From: Streptomyces sp. NBC_00568
GTDB taxonomy: Bacteria > Actinomycetota > Actinomycetes > Streptomycetales > Streptomycetaceae
Assembly: GCF_026341855.1 (NCBI RefSeq)
Contig: NZ_JAPENW010000002.1
Location: 62,001-126,000 of the forward strand
DNA length: 64,000 nt
Direction of reading: 5' to 3'
Shown piece by piece: positions 33,493-42,441 of this stretch. Position 1 is the first letter of the stretch. Every line of letters starts with the position of its first letter. The position numbers and the translations under genes are program-made. The notes below the pieces were generated by a model that saw only the letters and a list, made by a program, of their open reading frames with translations, did not search any database and was not told the origin of the DNA.

Positions 33493-35559
33493 TCACGGGG
33501 GAAGCAGCGGCAGGCCGGTCTCCTCGTGACGCCACATGACCTCCTCGATGCGCGAGATCGCGGCGGTCAGGTGGCGCCGGTAGGTGCTGTACGGCATGTT
33601 CAATCGCCGGGCTGCCGCCTCCTGGGTGGGTGCTCCCTCGACAAAGGCGAGAGTGGCGACCCGGAGTGCCTTGTCTCCCCCGCGTTCGGTGACGAGGCAT
33701 GCGACGGCGTTGGCGAGCACGTCCCGCAGTGTCATGCCGTGGTCGGCGACCAGGCGGCTGTGACGCAAGGGGTTCAACTCCAGGGCCGGCGGCTGAGTCA
33801 GGTCGCGCAGTGCGGAGCGGACCGCGGCGGTGAACTCCGGGCGGCTCAACGTCGGCGGAGGGAGGGGAGCGCGGGGCCGGGGAACAGGCGTACCAGCGTC
33901 GGCGAAGCCCTCGTCCGTGCCGGACATCAGTGCCTGCTGTTTGTCCGTCAGCCACGCTCCCGGCGCCAGGTCACGCCAGTCGTGGGCGAAGATCCGGTAG
34001 GCCGATCCGCTGACTGCGACGGGCTGCTCCAGCGGTGTCATGTCGCAGAACTCCATGTGCGCGTTCCAGAAGCCGTCGTCGCGGAGCACGATGAACGACC
34101 ACGCCAGTCCGCTGTCCCGCAGGAGTTCGCCGAGCATGCGCCAGAGCATCAGGTCCATCACCGGCGAGGGCCGCTGATAGTGCCGCGGGTGGACGTGAAA
34201 TCGGCCGAGGGCGATGTGCTCCCCGGGTCCGAGCGGGACGTGTGAAGCGACATGGTCCCAGGCCGCGGCAGCGATCGGGTCGTGCTCGCGCCCCTGGGCG
34301 GGCTCCGGTCGCAGCCAGGCGGAGAAGGCCACCGCAGGCGCCGTGCCGCGCAACCGCTGCACCCGAAAGTCCTGTGGCCGGGTCCGGAGCCAATAGCGGA
34401 CCGTCTCGGCCGAGCCGGGGCCTTCTGCCCGTTCGGCGAGAGCCAGCACGTGGGCCTCATCAGATGGCCCGTACGGGTGGTCCTCGACCAGCCCCGGGAG
34501 GTGCCACAAGTGGCTCTGGGCCATGTGTCCCTCGCCCCGGTAGAGAAACTGGAGTGAACCCACCGCGTGCAGCAGCCGTTCGGAAGGAACGGAGGCGATC
34601 CGCTCCAGCAGGTGCCCGTGCAGGTGCCGGTACAACTGGTCGAATCGCTCCGGGTCCCGCCACCGCAGGTCGGCCGCCAGTGCCTCCCGGACGATGTCGT
34701 GGGGGAAGATCCCTTCGGCGCAGTGGTCCACGTACGGCTGCTCCCGCATCCACGCGAACAGTTCCGGGGCGTCATCACCCACCACGGCACGCAGGAGTGT
34801 CTCGGTCGTCAGATGAGCCTGGGCACAGACCTCGAGGGCGAGGCGGTGCCGCGGGCCCGGCAGATGTCCCAGGATCTGGCGCAGCAGGGACGCGACGACC
34901 TCAGGGGTGGGTCTCCAGGATCCGGAGGCGGGGAGGTCGATGCCTCCCGTCCTGGCCACATGAGCGGCAAGCGCCAGCGCGAGTGGGTGGCCGGAGGCGA
35001 AGGCGAGCAGAGGCTGGCGATGAGCAGGGGCGACTCCTCGTCTCTCCAGGAAGAGCTCCGCCTCGCTCGCGCTGAGGTCGTCCAGCGCCACCACCTTGAG
35101 CACGTCGGCCCAGCCGGGGTCCGCCGCCCAGTTGACGTCCGGCGCGTGCCGGCCTGCCACGACCACCAGTACGTCGTCGGCCAGGCTCGGCAGGAACTCC
35201 TCGCGCAGCCATCCCTCCAAGCTCTGGCAGTACTCGAAGGTGTCGATGAGCAGAAGCGCACCCGGCGCGTGCACGACCGCCGCGGCCGCCTTCTCGAAAG
35301 CCTCCGGTGCGGAGGACAGGGCGCGGCCGTCGACGTGGACCACCGGTCGGCCGGCAGCGCGGGCCTCGTTGGCGTACTGCCGCATGAGCGTCGATTTACC
35401 GATGCCGCCGGGGCCGTGCACGTACAACACAGAGGCGGCACCCGGCCGTCCGGCGAGGGCGTCACGCAGCAGGGCCAGTTCGGTCTCTCTGCCGACGAAT
35501 GCGCTGCGCCTCGCCGTGCTCACGCGATCAGCGACAGTGCCGCGTGGCGGTGCTTCCAT
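33493..35559 (-). CDS. STAND-type ATP-binding regulator with C-terminal HTH
   Basis: 688 residues from ATG 35559. N-terminal AAA/STAND ATPase: SAFVGRETELALLRDALAGR, Walker A VHGPGGIGKSTLMRQY, Walker B GALLLIDTFEY. The central region is helical. The last about 120 residues hold a sigma-70-region-4-like/LuxR-like HTH (LVTERGGDKALRVATLAFVE, AARRLNMPYSTYRRHLTAAI). It is probably a large transcriptional activator gated by ATP and a ligand. It is convergent with the glycosyltransferase/reductase pair and stands alone. There is no protease, TIR or amyloid motif, so it is more likely regulatory than a defence effector. Confidence 0.75.
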   Translation of the reverse strand: MEAPPRGTVADRVSTARRSAFVGRETELALLRDALAGRPGAASVLYVHGPGGIGKSTLMRQYANEARAAGRPVVHVDGRALSSAPEAFEKAAAAVVHAPGALLLIDTFEYCQSLEGWLREEFLPSLADDVLVVVAGRHAPDVNWAADPGWADVLKVVALDDLSASEAELFLERRGVAPAHRQPLLAFASGHPLALALAAHVARTGGIDLPASGSWRPTPEVVASLLRQILGHLPGPRHRLALEVCAQAHLTTETLLRAVVGDDAPELFAWMREQPYVDHCAEGIFPHDIVREALAADLRWRDPERFDQLYRHLHGHLLERIASVPSERLLHAVGSLQFLYRGEGHMAQSHLWHLPGLVEDHPYGPSDEAHVLALAERAEGPGSAETVRYWLRTRPQDFRVQRLRGTAPAVAFSAWLRPEPAQGREHDPIAAAAWDHVASHVPLGPGEHIALGRFHVHPRHYQRPSPVMDLMLWRMLGELLRDSGLAWSFIVLRDDGFWNAHMEFCDMTPLEQPVAVSGSAYRIFAHDWRDLAPGAWLTDKQQALMSGTDEGFADAGTPVPRPRAPLPPPTLSRPEFTAAVRSALRDLTQPPALELNPLRHSRLVADHGMTLRDVLANAVACLVTERGGDKALRVATLAFVEGAPTQEAAARRLNMPYSTYRRHLTAAISRIEEVMWRHEETGLPLLPP

Positions 35560-35889
35560 GTCCTGCCTTTCCCCACGGCAGGTGTGTGCCGCATCACTTG
35601 CAAGGGCACCTCACGACGGCCCGTCTTAGTTTGGCAACCCTAATGAAGGCCCCTCGCACTGCCCTATGCAGGCGCCCGGCCGAGCCGGACCAGGGCCGCT
35701 TTGCAGATCATGCCCACATTGGACACCCGGCCCGAACCCCGGCCTCTGACTCGCACCACCGGGGTCCGACCGATCGGCCCCAGGTCCTGACACGCGGCGG
35801 CGTCAGCGACTGGCTGGCCTCGCCTTCGAAGACTATCCAGCCGTTGCAGGCCGCCTGGGTCTTCTGGCATCGCCGCAACGAGTAGCAGG

Positions 35890-35926
35890 GCGAAGGGTCC
35901 GCATTGGAAGGTGTGGACCCCTTCGC
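35890..35926. terminator. Hairpin in gene-poor stretch
   Basis: GCGAAGGGTCC and GGACCCCTTCGC pair with one bulge around a 14-nt loop. It follows an open frame of doubtful reality that ends at 35885. The stretch 35560-36024 otherwise shows no gene I can support. Confidence 0.4.
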
Positions 35927-36024
35927 TATGGCGAGTTGCTCCGAGCCATCTGCCTGTCTTCTCCGCCGTCGGGGCGCTTTGCCCCCGTCCACGTGCGTGA
36001 GGCGCTTTCGCAGCGCAGCTATTC

Positions 36025-36204
36025 ATGGCGGCTTGTGATCAACAAGACCTGTACGAGCACCACACCGCCGACGAGGAAATCGGGTTCGGCCCCGGCGCCG
36101 AACGCGTCAAAGACGCGGTGACGAGACGTGGGCTGCGACCTGCACACACGACGCTCAAGCGTCGGAGCCTCAGCCACGAAGCACTGGGGGGGGTGAGGGC
36201 CTGA
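36025..36204 (+). CDS. Possible small protein, unrecognised
   Basis: 59 codons from ATG 36025, reading DLYEHHTADEEIGFGPGAER and VKDAVTRRGLRPAH. The composition is protein-like and charged, but there is no good ribosome site and no family I know. It may be a fragment. Confidence 0.25.
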   Translation: MAACDQQDLYEHHTADEEIGFGPGAERVKDAVTRRGLRPAHTTLKRRSLSHEALGGVRA

Positions 36205-36275
36205 AAGAATTCTTCTGTCACTCCGGGCTCGCGCCGCAGCTAGAAGTCAGAAGCTCTGACTCCTGAGAGGAAGCA

Positions 36276-37391
36276 ATGTCCACTCCTCCACCGCTCCAAC
36301 GCTCTCTGATGGTGCTGGTCGACAGCTGCAGCGCAGGCAAGCTCTCCCAAGCCCCTGGCCTGCCCTCCGAGAACCAGCGGTCGTTCCTGGCCGAGGCGGC
36401 CAAGGACATCCGGTTCCGCACCAACAAAGACACCGGCGTCGACTTCTGCGGGTGGACCGCTGGCGGCGAGTTCTGGACGGCTGAGACCAAGATCGGCCGG
36501 ATTCGTGGATCTCACGACGGTCGCTTGATCACGCTGCCGCTGGACTCAGGCCTTGCGGACGCTGCCGCGCTGCTCGACGGCGAAGTTCCCCTGGTCCACA
36601 TTGCCGGTCACGGGCAAATTCCCGAAGCAATTTACGTGAGCAGCTCGGGGGTGTTGGTCCAGGAGCTCCTCGACGCGGTTGCGGAACGGGAACCAGCGGC
36701 CCGCCCGTTCGCTGCTGCCATCCGCCCTGCTCGGGAGGGACGAGCCTTCAGGGCCGCAAGGGACGCGCTGGAGGGATTCCTCAGCGGCATGGACCGCGTG
36801 GTGGACGAATTCATTACGACTTGGCTCGGGAGGAAGCCTGATGGCTGCCACGAGGCGGTCACCACGGCTCTGCTTGAGGAGTGGCCGGAAGGGCTCGACA
36901 TCGCGGATGATGAGGCTGTTCTCCGCGACTTCAAAGCACGCGTCGCCAGGGCAACCAGGAACCTCAAGCCGCTTTGGGAACTTCAGGCCAACTATGGTCC
37001 CATCCAGTGCTTGGACGAGCCTCTCACGCCCGCAGGAGACACCCTCGGTGATCTACTGGCCGGCGGCACCGACACAGAGACAGAGGCACTGGACAACATC
37101 GAGTACCTCGACTCTCACCGGTGCCTGGCCTCGATCCTCTCTCTCACCCAGCTGTCGCCCACCGAGGAGCACGTCGTGAACGAGCTCTCGAGACAAAACC
37201 GGCCGGTCAAATGGCAGAAATTGGCCACCGAGCTCGGGTATTCCCGGGAGTTCGGGCGACGCATCAAGCGGCGCCTTCAGTACTACGCCGAGGTCCACGT
37301 CGACCGCATGCGGAAGATCGTGCCCGACCACGATTGCTGCCGCCAGCCCTACAACTCGATCGAAGCGATCTCTCCGAGGGCAGCCTGGTGA
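36276..37391 (+). CDS. Unrecognised protein with C-terminal sigma-like HTH
   Basis: 371 residues from ATG 36276 with GAGAGGAA just upstream. The N-terminal about 130 residues (LMVLVDSCSAGKLSQAPGLP, VDFCGWTAGGEFWTAETKIG, PLVHIAGHGQIPEAIYVSSS) have an alternating strand/helix pattern that I do not recognise. The final about 70 residues read LSPTEEHVVNELSRQNRPVK and WQKLATELGYSREFGRRIKR, a helix-turn-helix like sigma region 4. It is coupled by a 4-bp GTGA overlap to a small membrane-protein gene, a layout seen for DNA-binding proteins held by a membrane partner. Function not assigned. Confidence 0.6.
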   Translation: MSTPPPLQRSLMVLVDSCSAGKLSQAPGLPSENQRSFLAEAAKDIRFRTNKDTGVDFCGWTAGGEFWTAETKIGRIRGSHDGRLITLPLDSGLADAAALLDGEVPLVHIAGHGQIPEAIYVSSSGVLVQELLDAVAEREPAARPFAAAIRPAREGRAFRAARDALEGFLSGMDRVVDEFITTWLGRKPDGCHEAVTTALLEEWPEGLDIADDEAVLRDFKARVARATRNLKPLWELQANYGPIQCLDEPLTPAGDTLGDLLAGGTDTETEALDNIEYLDSHRCLASILSLTQLSPTEEHVVNELSRQNRPVKWQKLATELGYSREFGRRIKRRLQYYAEVHVDRMRKIVPDHDCCRQPYNSIEAISPRAAW

Positions 37392-37636
37392 GCGCAATTC
37401 TTGCTTTCGCCGATCAGCTTCCTTCGTGGGCCTTGATCATTCTTCTGGTGATGCTCCTCGCCATCGCCTTCGTCAGAGCCACTTGCGCGGGAGTCGCCAA
37501 GATCTGTCGAGAGACCTATCCGCACAGGTCGGCAGACCGAGTAAAGATCGCGGAACTCAAAATCAGGCATCGTCAGTGGAAGCGCCAGCGGGGGGAGTGG
37601 GAAGCTCCGAACCCGCCGGGCTCGCACAAAAACTAG
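37388..37636 (+). CDS. Small single-pass membrane protein, coupled to HTH gene
   Basis: 82 residues from GTG 37388 (GTGA overlap with the previous stop). One transmembrane helix (PSWALIILLVMLLAIAFVRA) is followed by a basic cytosolic tail (IAELKIRHRQWKRQRGEWEA). It may be a membrane partner or anti-regulator of the upstream HTH protein; this is inferred from coupling only. Confidence 0.55.
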   Translation: MSAILAFADQLPSWALIILLVMLLAIAFVRATCAGVAKICRETYPHRSADRVKIAELKIRHRQWKRQRGEWEAPNPPGSHKN

Positions 37637-38045
37637 CCACAATCACCGGCGAATTGTCTCCCAAACTGCTGCGGGAATCCGGGAACTCGTCGGTTTCCGC
37701 TCGCGTCGATGGGGATCGGCTCGCCCGGGTTGAGGAGCGTGTCCACCAGGACGTCGCCGGACACCTTCTGGACACCGAGGTCGACGATGCGGGGGTCCCA
37801 GTCCAGTCCTGACGTCTCGGAGTCGAGGACGACCGTGTCCGGGTCGCTCAGGACGGCCCGGGCCCACTCGCTCAAGGAGGCGACCTCGTCGCGCCGTGCC
37901 TCTCGGCGAGTTCTCGCGCTTCCTGGTCGGCCCGCAACTGCTCGGTTCGTTCCCGATCGTCGCGCTTGGCGCAGGGCAGGCACCACCGCGGCCCGCACCA
38001 TGTCTTCGTAGCCCGTGCGCCGGCGATCTCCTGGCCCAACGCCAT
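37633..38045 (-). pseudogene. 3'-5' exonuclease (DnaQ-like) remnant
   Basis: From ATG 38045, MALGQEIAGARATKTWCGPR with a Cys-rich stretch runs to AERHGATR. A frameshift leads into ASLSEWARAVLSDPDTVVLD and SETSGLDWDPRIVDLGVQKV, the ExoI acidic motif (DxE) of a DEDD exonuclease. The domain breaks off after about 45 residues, so the other catalytic residues are missing. Confidence 0.6.
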
Positions 38046-38287
38046 AATCACGACACGGCCAGGGCCGCGCATGCCTGCCTGGCCGTCCTGGCGCCCGCGA
38101 CCTGGACGCGGGCGGTGAAGAAGCGCGTGGGGGCGGCGGGCGAAGGGGGGAGGCCCGAAGCCTCCTCAGTGGGTTGGGGAGTCGTGCGGTTCGGGCGCTG
38201 CGGAGACCGTATCGCCCGTACCGCCCGTACCCTTCGTGGTGTCCACGGCGTCACCCAGCGGCGCCAAACCACGGGAGGCAACACCAC

Positions 38288-39304
38288 GTGCTGATCGCTC
38301 AGCGTCCGTCCCTGACCGAAGAGGTCGTCGACGAATTCCGCTCCCGGTTCGTGATCGAGCCACTGGAGCCGGGATTCGGCTACACCCTCGGCAACTCCCT
38401 GCGCCGAACCCTCCTCTCGTCGATCCCCGGCGCTGCTGTCACCAGCATCCGCATCGACGGTGTCCTGCACGAGTTCACCACCGTGCCGGGCGTCAAGGAG
38501 GACGTCACCGACCTGATCCTCAACCTCAAGCAGCTGGTCGTCTCCTCGGAGCACGACGAGCCGGTCGTGATGTACCTGCGCAAGCAGGGTCCGGGTCTGG
38601 TGACCTCCGCCGACATCGCGCCCCCGGCCGGTGTCGAGGTGCACAATCCCGATCTGGTCCTGGCCACGCTCAACGGCAAGGGCAAGCTGGAGATGGAGCT
38701 GACCGTCGAGCGTGGCCGCGGCTACGTCTCCGCCGTACAGAACAAGCAGGTGGGCCAGGAGATCGGGCGCATCCCTGTCGACTCCATCTACTCGCCGGTG
38801 CTGAAGGTCACGTACAAGGTCGAGGCGACCCGTGTCGAGCAGCGCACCGACTTCGACAAGCTGATCGTCGACGTCGAGACCAAGCAGGCCATGCGTCCGC
38901 GCGACGCCATGGCGTCGGCCGGCAAGACGCTGGTCGAGCTGTTCGGGCTGGCCCGTGAGCTCAACATCGAAGCCGAGGGCATCGACATGGGCCCGTCCCC
39001 GGTGGACGCCGCCCTCGCCGCCGATCTGGTGATGCCGATCGAGGAGCTCGAGCTCACCGTCCGCTCGTACAACTGCCTCAAGCGTGAGGGCGTCCACTCC
39101 GTGGGTGAGCTCGTCGCCCGCTCCGAGGCCGACCTCCTGGACATCCGCAACTTCGGCGCGAAGTCCATCGACGAGGTCAAGGAAAAGCTGGCCGGCATGG
39201 GCCTGGGCCTCAAGGACAGCCCGCCCGGATTCAACCCGACCGCCGCCGCCCTCGGCGCGGACAACGACGCGGAGGCGGGTTTCGTGGAGACCGAGCAATA
39301 CTGA
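38288..39304 (+). CDS. rpoA: RNA polymerase alpha subunit, stand-alone paralogue
   Basis: 338 residues from GTG 38288 (MLIAQRPSLTEEVVDEFRSR). Complete alpha: N-terminal dimerisation domain (LGNSLRRTLLSSIPGAAVTS), and a C-terminal domain with LDIRNFGAKSIDEVKEKLAG that contacts UP elements and activators. It is nearly canonical Streptomyces RpoA, with small changes in the CTD and tail (DLVMPIEELELT, then a shortened acidic tail). The normal neighbours (infA, rpmJ, rpsM, rpsK, rpsD upstream and rplQ downstream) are absent; an integrase stump and IS fragments adjoin it instead. It is therefore a duplicated copy. If expressed, it would form polymerase with a slightly altered alpha. Confidence 0.92.
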   Translation: MLIAQRPSLTEEVVDEFRSRFVIEPLEPGFGYTLGNSLRRTLLSSIPGAAVTSIRIDGVLHEFTTVPGVKEDVTDLILNLKQLVVSSEHDEPVVMYLRKQGPGLVTSADIAPPAGVEVHNPDLVLATLNGKGKLEMELTVERGRGYVSAVQNKQVGQEIGRIPVDSIYSPVLKVTYKVEATRVEQRTDFDKLIVDVETKQAMRPRDAMASAGKTLVELFGLARELNIEAEGIDMGPSPVDAALAADLVMPIEELELTVRSYNCLKREGVHSVGELVARSEADLLDIRNFGAKSIDEVKEKLAGMGLGLKDSPPGFNPTAAALGADNDAEAGFVETEQY

Positions 39305-39334
39305 ACGCTGCGCCGCGCCAGGCATAGCGACACT

Positions 39335-39440
39335 TCGCGTACCGGGGCAGGAAGACCTCCACGCAGTTGCCCGCACGCTGGGCCACTTCGGCCGGGCCCG
39401 CGCCCGCGCACAGCCACGTGGACAGGGCCGAGTGCCGCAA
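39335..39440 (-). pseudogene. Tyrosine integrase C-terminal fragment
   Basis: RHSALSTWLCAGAGPAEVAQ then VEVFLPRYAKC matches the box II end of actinobacterial integrases (LRHA-STWLNAG-P-QVA-AGHSVEVL-Y-KC), including the catalytic tyrosine position. Nothing else of the gene remains. It suggests that rpoA2 lies at the edge of a former integrative element. Confidence 0.5.
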
Positions 39441-39606
39441 AACACGTCCGCACCGGCCCAGGAGAAACCCCCTCGAACAATGTCTTCGCGGCGAGGATCA
39501 AGGCGGGAGGGCAGCCTACCTGTACGACCGGCTGGTGACGGAGGACGAATGCCGCCAGCGCATCCGGCGGCACCGTCCCAGCTCACTGCTGCCTCTGATC
39601 GCCGCG

Positions 39607-39782
39607 GAGGCCGGCCACCGGCATTCGACCGGCAGATCTACCGCCGACGCAACCTCATCGAACGCTGCTTCAACCGGCTCAAAGGCTTCCGAGGCATCGC
39701 CGCCAGATACGACATGACCGCCACTTCCTACGAAGCGGCGGTCAGTCTGGGGTCATTCCTGCTCTGGGCAAGATCCGTTTGA
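39607..39782 (+). pseudogene. IS5-family transposase C-terminal fragment
   Basis: PAFDRQIYRRRNLIERCFNR (Glu of the DDE triad) to YEAAVSLGSFLLWARSV and stop. The rest of the element is missing. 39441-39606 shows only short unassigned frames. Confidence 0.65.
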
Positions 39783-39908
39783 AGGCGACGGGATCGAGGG
39801 AATCCTTGCGAAGCGCCTGTCCGGCACTTGCCAGAGCGGGGTGCGTGTTTGGGCGAAAGCCCGGGCCCGGGGCACGAGCAAGGCGGTGCCGGCAAGAGAG
39901 GACGACCG

Positions 39909-40667
39909 TCAGCGGCAGATTGCCTGGGTGGCTTCGTTGGCCGCTCGTCGGACGCTTGCTGTCAACTGGGCGCGGTGTGAGCGAAGTTGGCTCGGAGAGA
40001 CGGACAGGGCAACACTTCCGACCACAGTTCCGTCTTCACCCAGTACCGGCGCTGCAAGACAGGCTAGTCCTGGCTGGGCCTCCTCGACATCCACTGCGAT
40101 TCCGGAGCGTCGGATTCGACGCAGTTCCTCGTCAAGTCGTGCGGCGGACACAATCGTGCGCGGAGTGAACGGGCGCAAGCCGGGTTCTTCGAGGTATCGA
40201 CGACGGGCTGCGGGGCCCGCAGCCGCCAGTGCAATCTTGCCGTGGGCGTAGGCGTGGCTACGCGGATCGACACCGATGCCAAGATCGGTCCGCCTCCGGC
40301 CCTGAGCGGCGACAGTTCTGACATCCGCAATAACGAGGCCGTCGCCCTGGTAGGCCACGTAATTGGCCGAAGCACGGGTCGTGTGCCGCAATCGCACCAG
40401 CAGGCCGTCGATGCCGTCGTTCAGACCCGTCTGTTTTTGGAAGGAACGGTGCAGGGCGGAGACACGGTAGCCGAGCACATACCCGCCCTCTGTGCGTACC
40501 AGGTAGCCCCGCTCGGTAAGCGGGGTGAGCAAGGTGTACACAGTGGACAACGCGCAGTCGAGACTGCGGGCCAATGCCTTGGCCGATACCGGATCGGTCC
40601 CTTCAGCAACGAGTTCCAGCACCTCGAGGGTGCGGTCCGCTGCCCGAGGTCCGGTCTGACCCGGCAT
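39909..40667 (-). CDS. IclR-family transcriptional regulator
   Basis: 252 residues from ATG 40667. N-terminal winged helix (DRTLEVLELVAEGTDPVSAK, CALSTVYTLLTPLTERGYLV) and C-terminal IclR ligand-binding domain (HAYAHGKIALAAAGPAARRR, VDVEEAQPGLACLAAPVLGE). It lies downstream of the monooxygenase and broken MBL genes on the same strand, so it may have regulated that small operon. Confidence 0.88.
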   Translation of the reverse strand: MPGQTGPRAADRTLEVLELVAEGTDPVSAKALARSLDCALSTVYTLLTPLTERGYLVRTEGGYVLGYRVSALHRSFQKQTGLNDGIDGLLVRLRHTTRASANYVAYQGDGLVIADVRTVAAQGRRRTDLGIGVDPRSHAYAHGKIALAAAGPAARRRYLEEPGLRPFTPRTIVSAARLDEELRRIRRSGIAVDVEEAQPGLACLAAPVLGEDGTVVGSVALSVSPSQLRSHRAQLTASVRRAANEATQAICR

Positions 40668-40720
40668 GGCACCTGCCCTTTCGTTCCTCTTGCTCTATAG
40701 CTCTCAGCGTGGCGAGGCCG

Positions 40721-41167
40721 CTACCAGCCTCGCTCCCGCCACTCCTGCAGGTGCGGCCTTTCCGCGCCCACCGTGCTGTCGCGACCGTGACCAGGATAAA
40801 TCACAGTGGTATCGGGCAGTCGATCAAAGGTCTTGGTTTCGACTCCATGAAGAAGCCGGGCGAAAGCTGCCGGATCCTTGAAAGTGTTACCCACTCCACC
40901 AGGGAAGAGGCAGTCCCCCGTGAACAGATGCGGGGGTCCTTGCGGATCGTCGTACAGCAGGACGATGGAGCCTGGGGTGTGCCCCGCGATGTGGTAGGCG
41001 GTAAGTGTCACGCGGTCCCAGTGGATCTTGTCCCCCCGGCAAACGCAGCAGGTAAGCATTGTTGTCCATCGGGCCGACCGCGACCTTGGTTATGGTCACG
41101 GCCGTCAGCGTGCGCACGGCTGGCGGACCGCCAACTATGACTGCGCCGTCGCCGTAGGGATCGTCAT
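40721..41167 (-). pseudogene. MBL-fold hydrolase with active-site deletion
   Basis: ATG 41167 overlaps the upstream TGA by 4 bp. The N-terminus (VTITKVAVGPMDNNAYLLR) joins, with a frame change, directly to the last third (DRVTLTAYHIAGHTPGSIVL, FTGDCLFPGGVGNTFKDPAA, VIYPGHGRDSTV). About 100 residues are missing, including the HxHxDH metal-binding motif of this glyoxalase-II-like family. It cannot be active. Confidence 0.7.
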
Positions 41168-41496
41168 GCTTCACGGGGAGACACCTCTGCCATCCGGTCC
41201 CATCCTTCGCGGTCCGGAATCTCGACGCTGACGATCTCAGGTGTCTGCGCGACGGCGTGCGACATGGCCTCCGTTGCCAGCTTGAAGTGCGTGGACTCGA
41301 CGTGTTCCCGGCCAGCGTCGGCATCACGGAACGCTTCCACGAGCACGAACACGTTCGGGTCATCGACGCTGCGGGACCACTCAAAGAACAAGTTGCCCTG
41401 CTCCCGGCGGGTGGCCTGGGTGAAGTTGTCGACAAGGTCGAGCCAATCAGCGCCGCGATCGGGACGGGCACGGAACTTCACGGTGATGAAGATCAT
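41164..41496 (-). CDS. Antibiotic biosynthesis monooxygenase-type protein
   Basis: 110 residues from ATG 41496. IFITVKFRARPDRGADWLDL and FFEWSRSVDDPNVFVLVEAF, with a final EIVSVEIPDR, define the dimeric alpha/beta-barrel ABM (YgiN-like) fold. Members oxidise quinols or polyketide intermediates without cofactor. It is the first gene of a minus-strand unit and overlaps the broken MBL gene (ATGA). Confidence 0.75.
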   Translation of the reverse strand: MIFITVKFRARPDRGADWLDLVDNFTQATRREQGNLFFEWSRSVDDPNVFVLVEAFRDADAGREHVESTHFKLATEAMSHAVAQTPEIVSVEIPDREGWDRMAEVSPREA

Positions 41497-41963
41497 GGCT
41501 TCTCTTTCTACAGGTAGGTCATGGACGAGGAGGGAGGCGCTCGGCGGGCACTTCTGAGTGGCGTGGTGACGGTTCTCAGACCCGGGCAAGCCAGCTCCGT
41601 CACTCTGCGCCAGTACTGCCCTGTTCTGAACTCGCAGGGCGCGGGATTCCACTCATGCTGGAATCCCCGCGTCTACTGATGAACCCAGGGCCGCGCGGCA
41701 CCGTCTCAGGAGCAGGTTCAGCGCCATCGACTCGATACTTTTGGCGTCCTAGGAGCTGATCGACTTCTTGGCCGACCGAGTCGGGCGAGCTGCGCTACAC
41801 CGAACCGACACCAGCCACGAGAGCGTCCCGCTCCGCGACCTCACCCCGGCCGTGGGCAGTACGGCACGGACACGAGGGGGCGGGGTGCGGGCTGGAGGGA
41901 CAGGGGCAGGCTGGCGAAGGTGCGACTTCGCGCCGCGGCGCACCCTGACGTTGCCGAATCGCG

Positions 41964-42140
41964 CGCTGACCCGTGCGCGGAACCCCGGCGCCCGCTGCCT
42001 GCTCCAACTCCGCCTCGCCCGCACCCTGGCGGCGCAGAACGAGCGCGGAGCCGTCCTGCGAGCCCTCGCCGCCGCGGAAAAGAACCTCAGCGACGCCGGA
42101 ACCGACCGCCCCGCCTGGTGCTCCTGGGTGTCCGAAGCCG
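41964..42140 (+). pseudogene. Fragment of XRE/TPR-type regulator
   Basis: CLLQLRLARTLAAQNERGAV and LRALAAAEKNLSDAG with AWCSWVSEA resemble one TPR-like segment from the C-terminal half of Streptomyces XRE-family regulators. There is no DNA-binding part. 41497-41963 shows nothing identifiable. Confidence 0.35.
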
Positions 42141-42441
42141 TTATGCGGTCTGTCAACCTGTTCCAGCCTGGGAGTGTCTCAAGACTGCACTGCGGCCTGG
42201 CCGCATGACGAGGTCGTCGGCCAGGCAGCAACGCGCGTGTCGTCAGGGGTGGGTGGCGATGATGCCGGGGCCGGCGCCGAGGGCGAGCACCCGCTGGATG
42301 CCGTCGAGGCCGCGGTGGTCGCCGGGCAGGGTGTAGAACTCGGGCGCGTGGCGGGGCCGGTGGGCGGCGTAGTACAGCGCGGTGGACGCGAACAGCTCTT
42401 CGGGCGTGTACGGGGTGTCGCCGAGGTGAGCCCAGAGGCGG

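Noticed and set aside
31328..33955. 875-codon minus-strand frame across the glycosyltransferase and quinone reductase
   Set aside because: Lies antisense to two well-supported genes with their own ribosome sites, crosses a strong terminator and shows no recognisable domain.
38174..38287. N-terminal extension of the rpoA paralogue
   Set aside because: GTG 38288 begins exactly the canonical LIAQRPSLTEEV start of Streptomyces RpoA.
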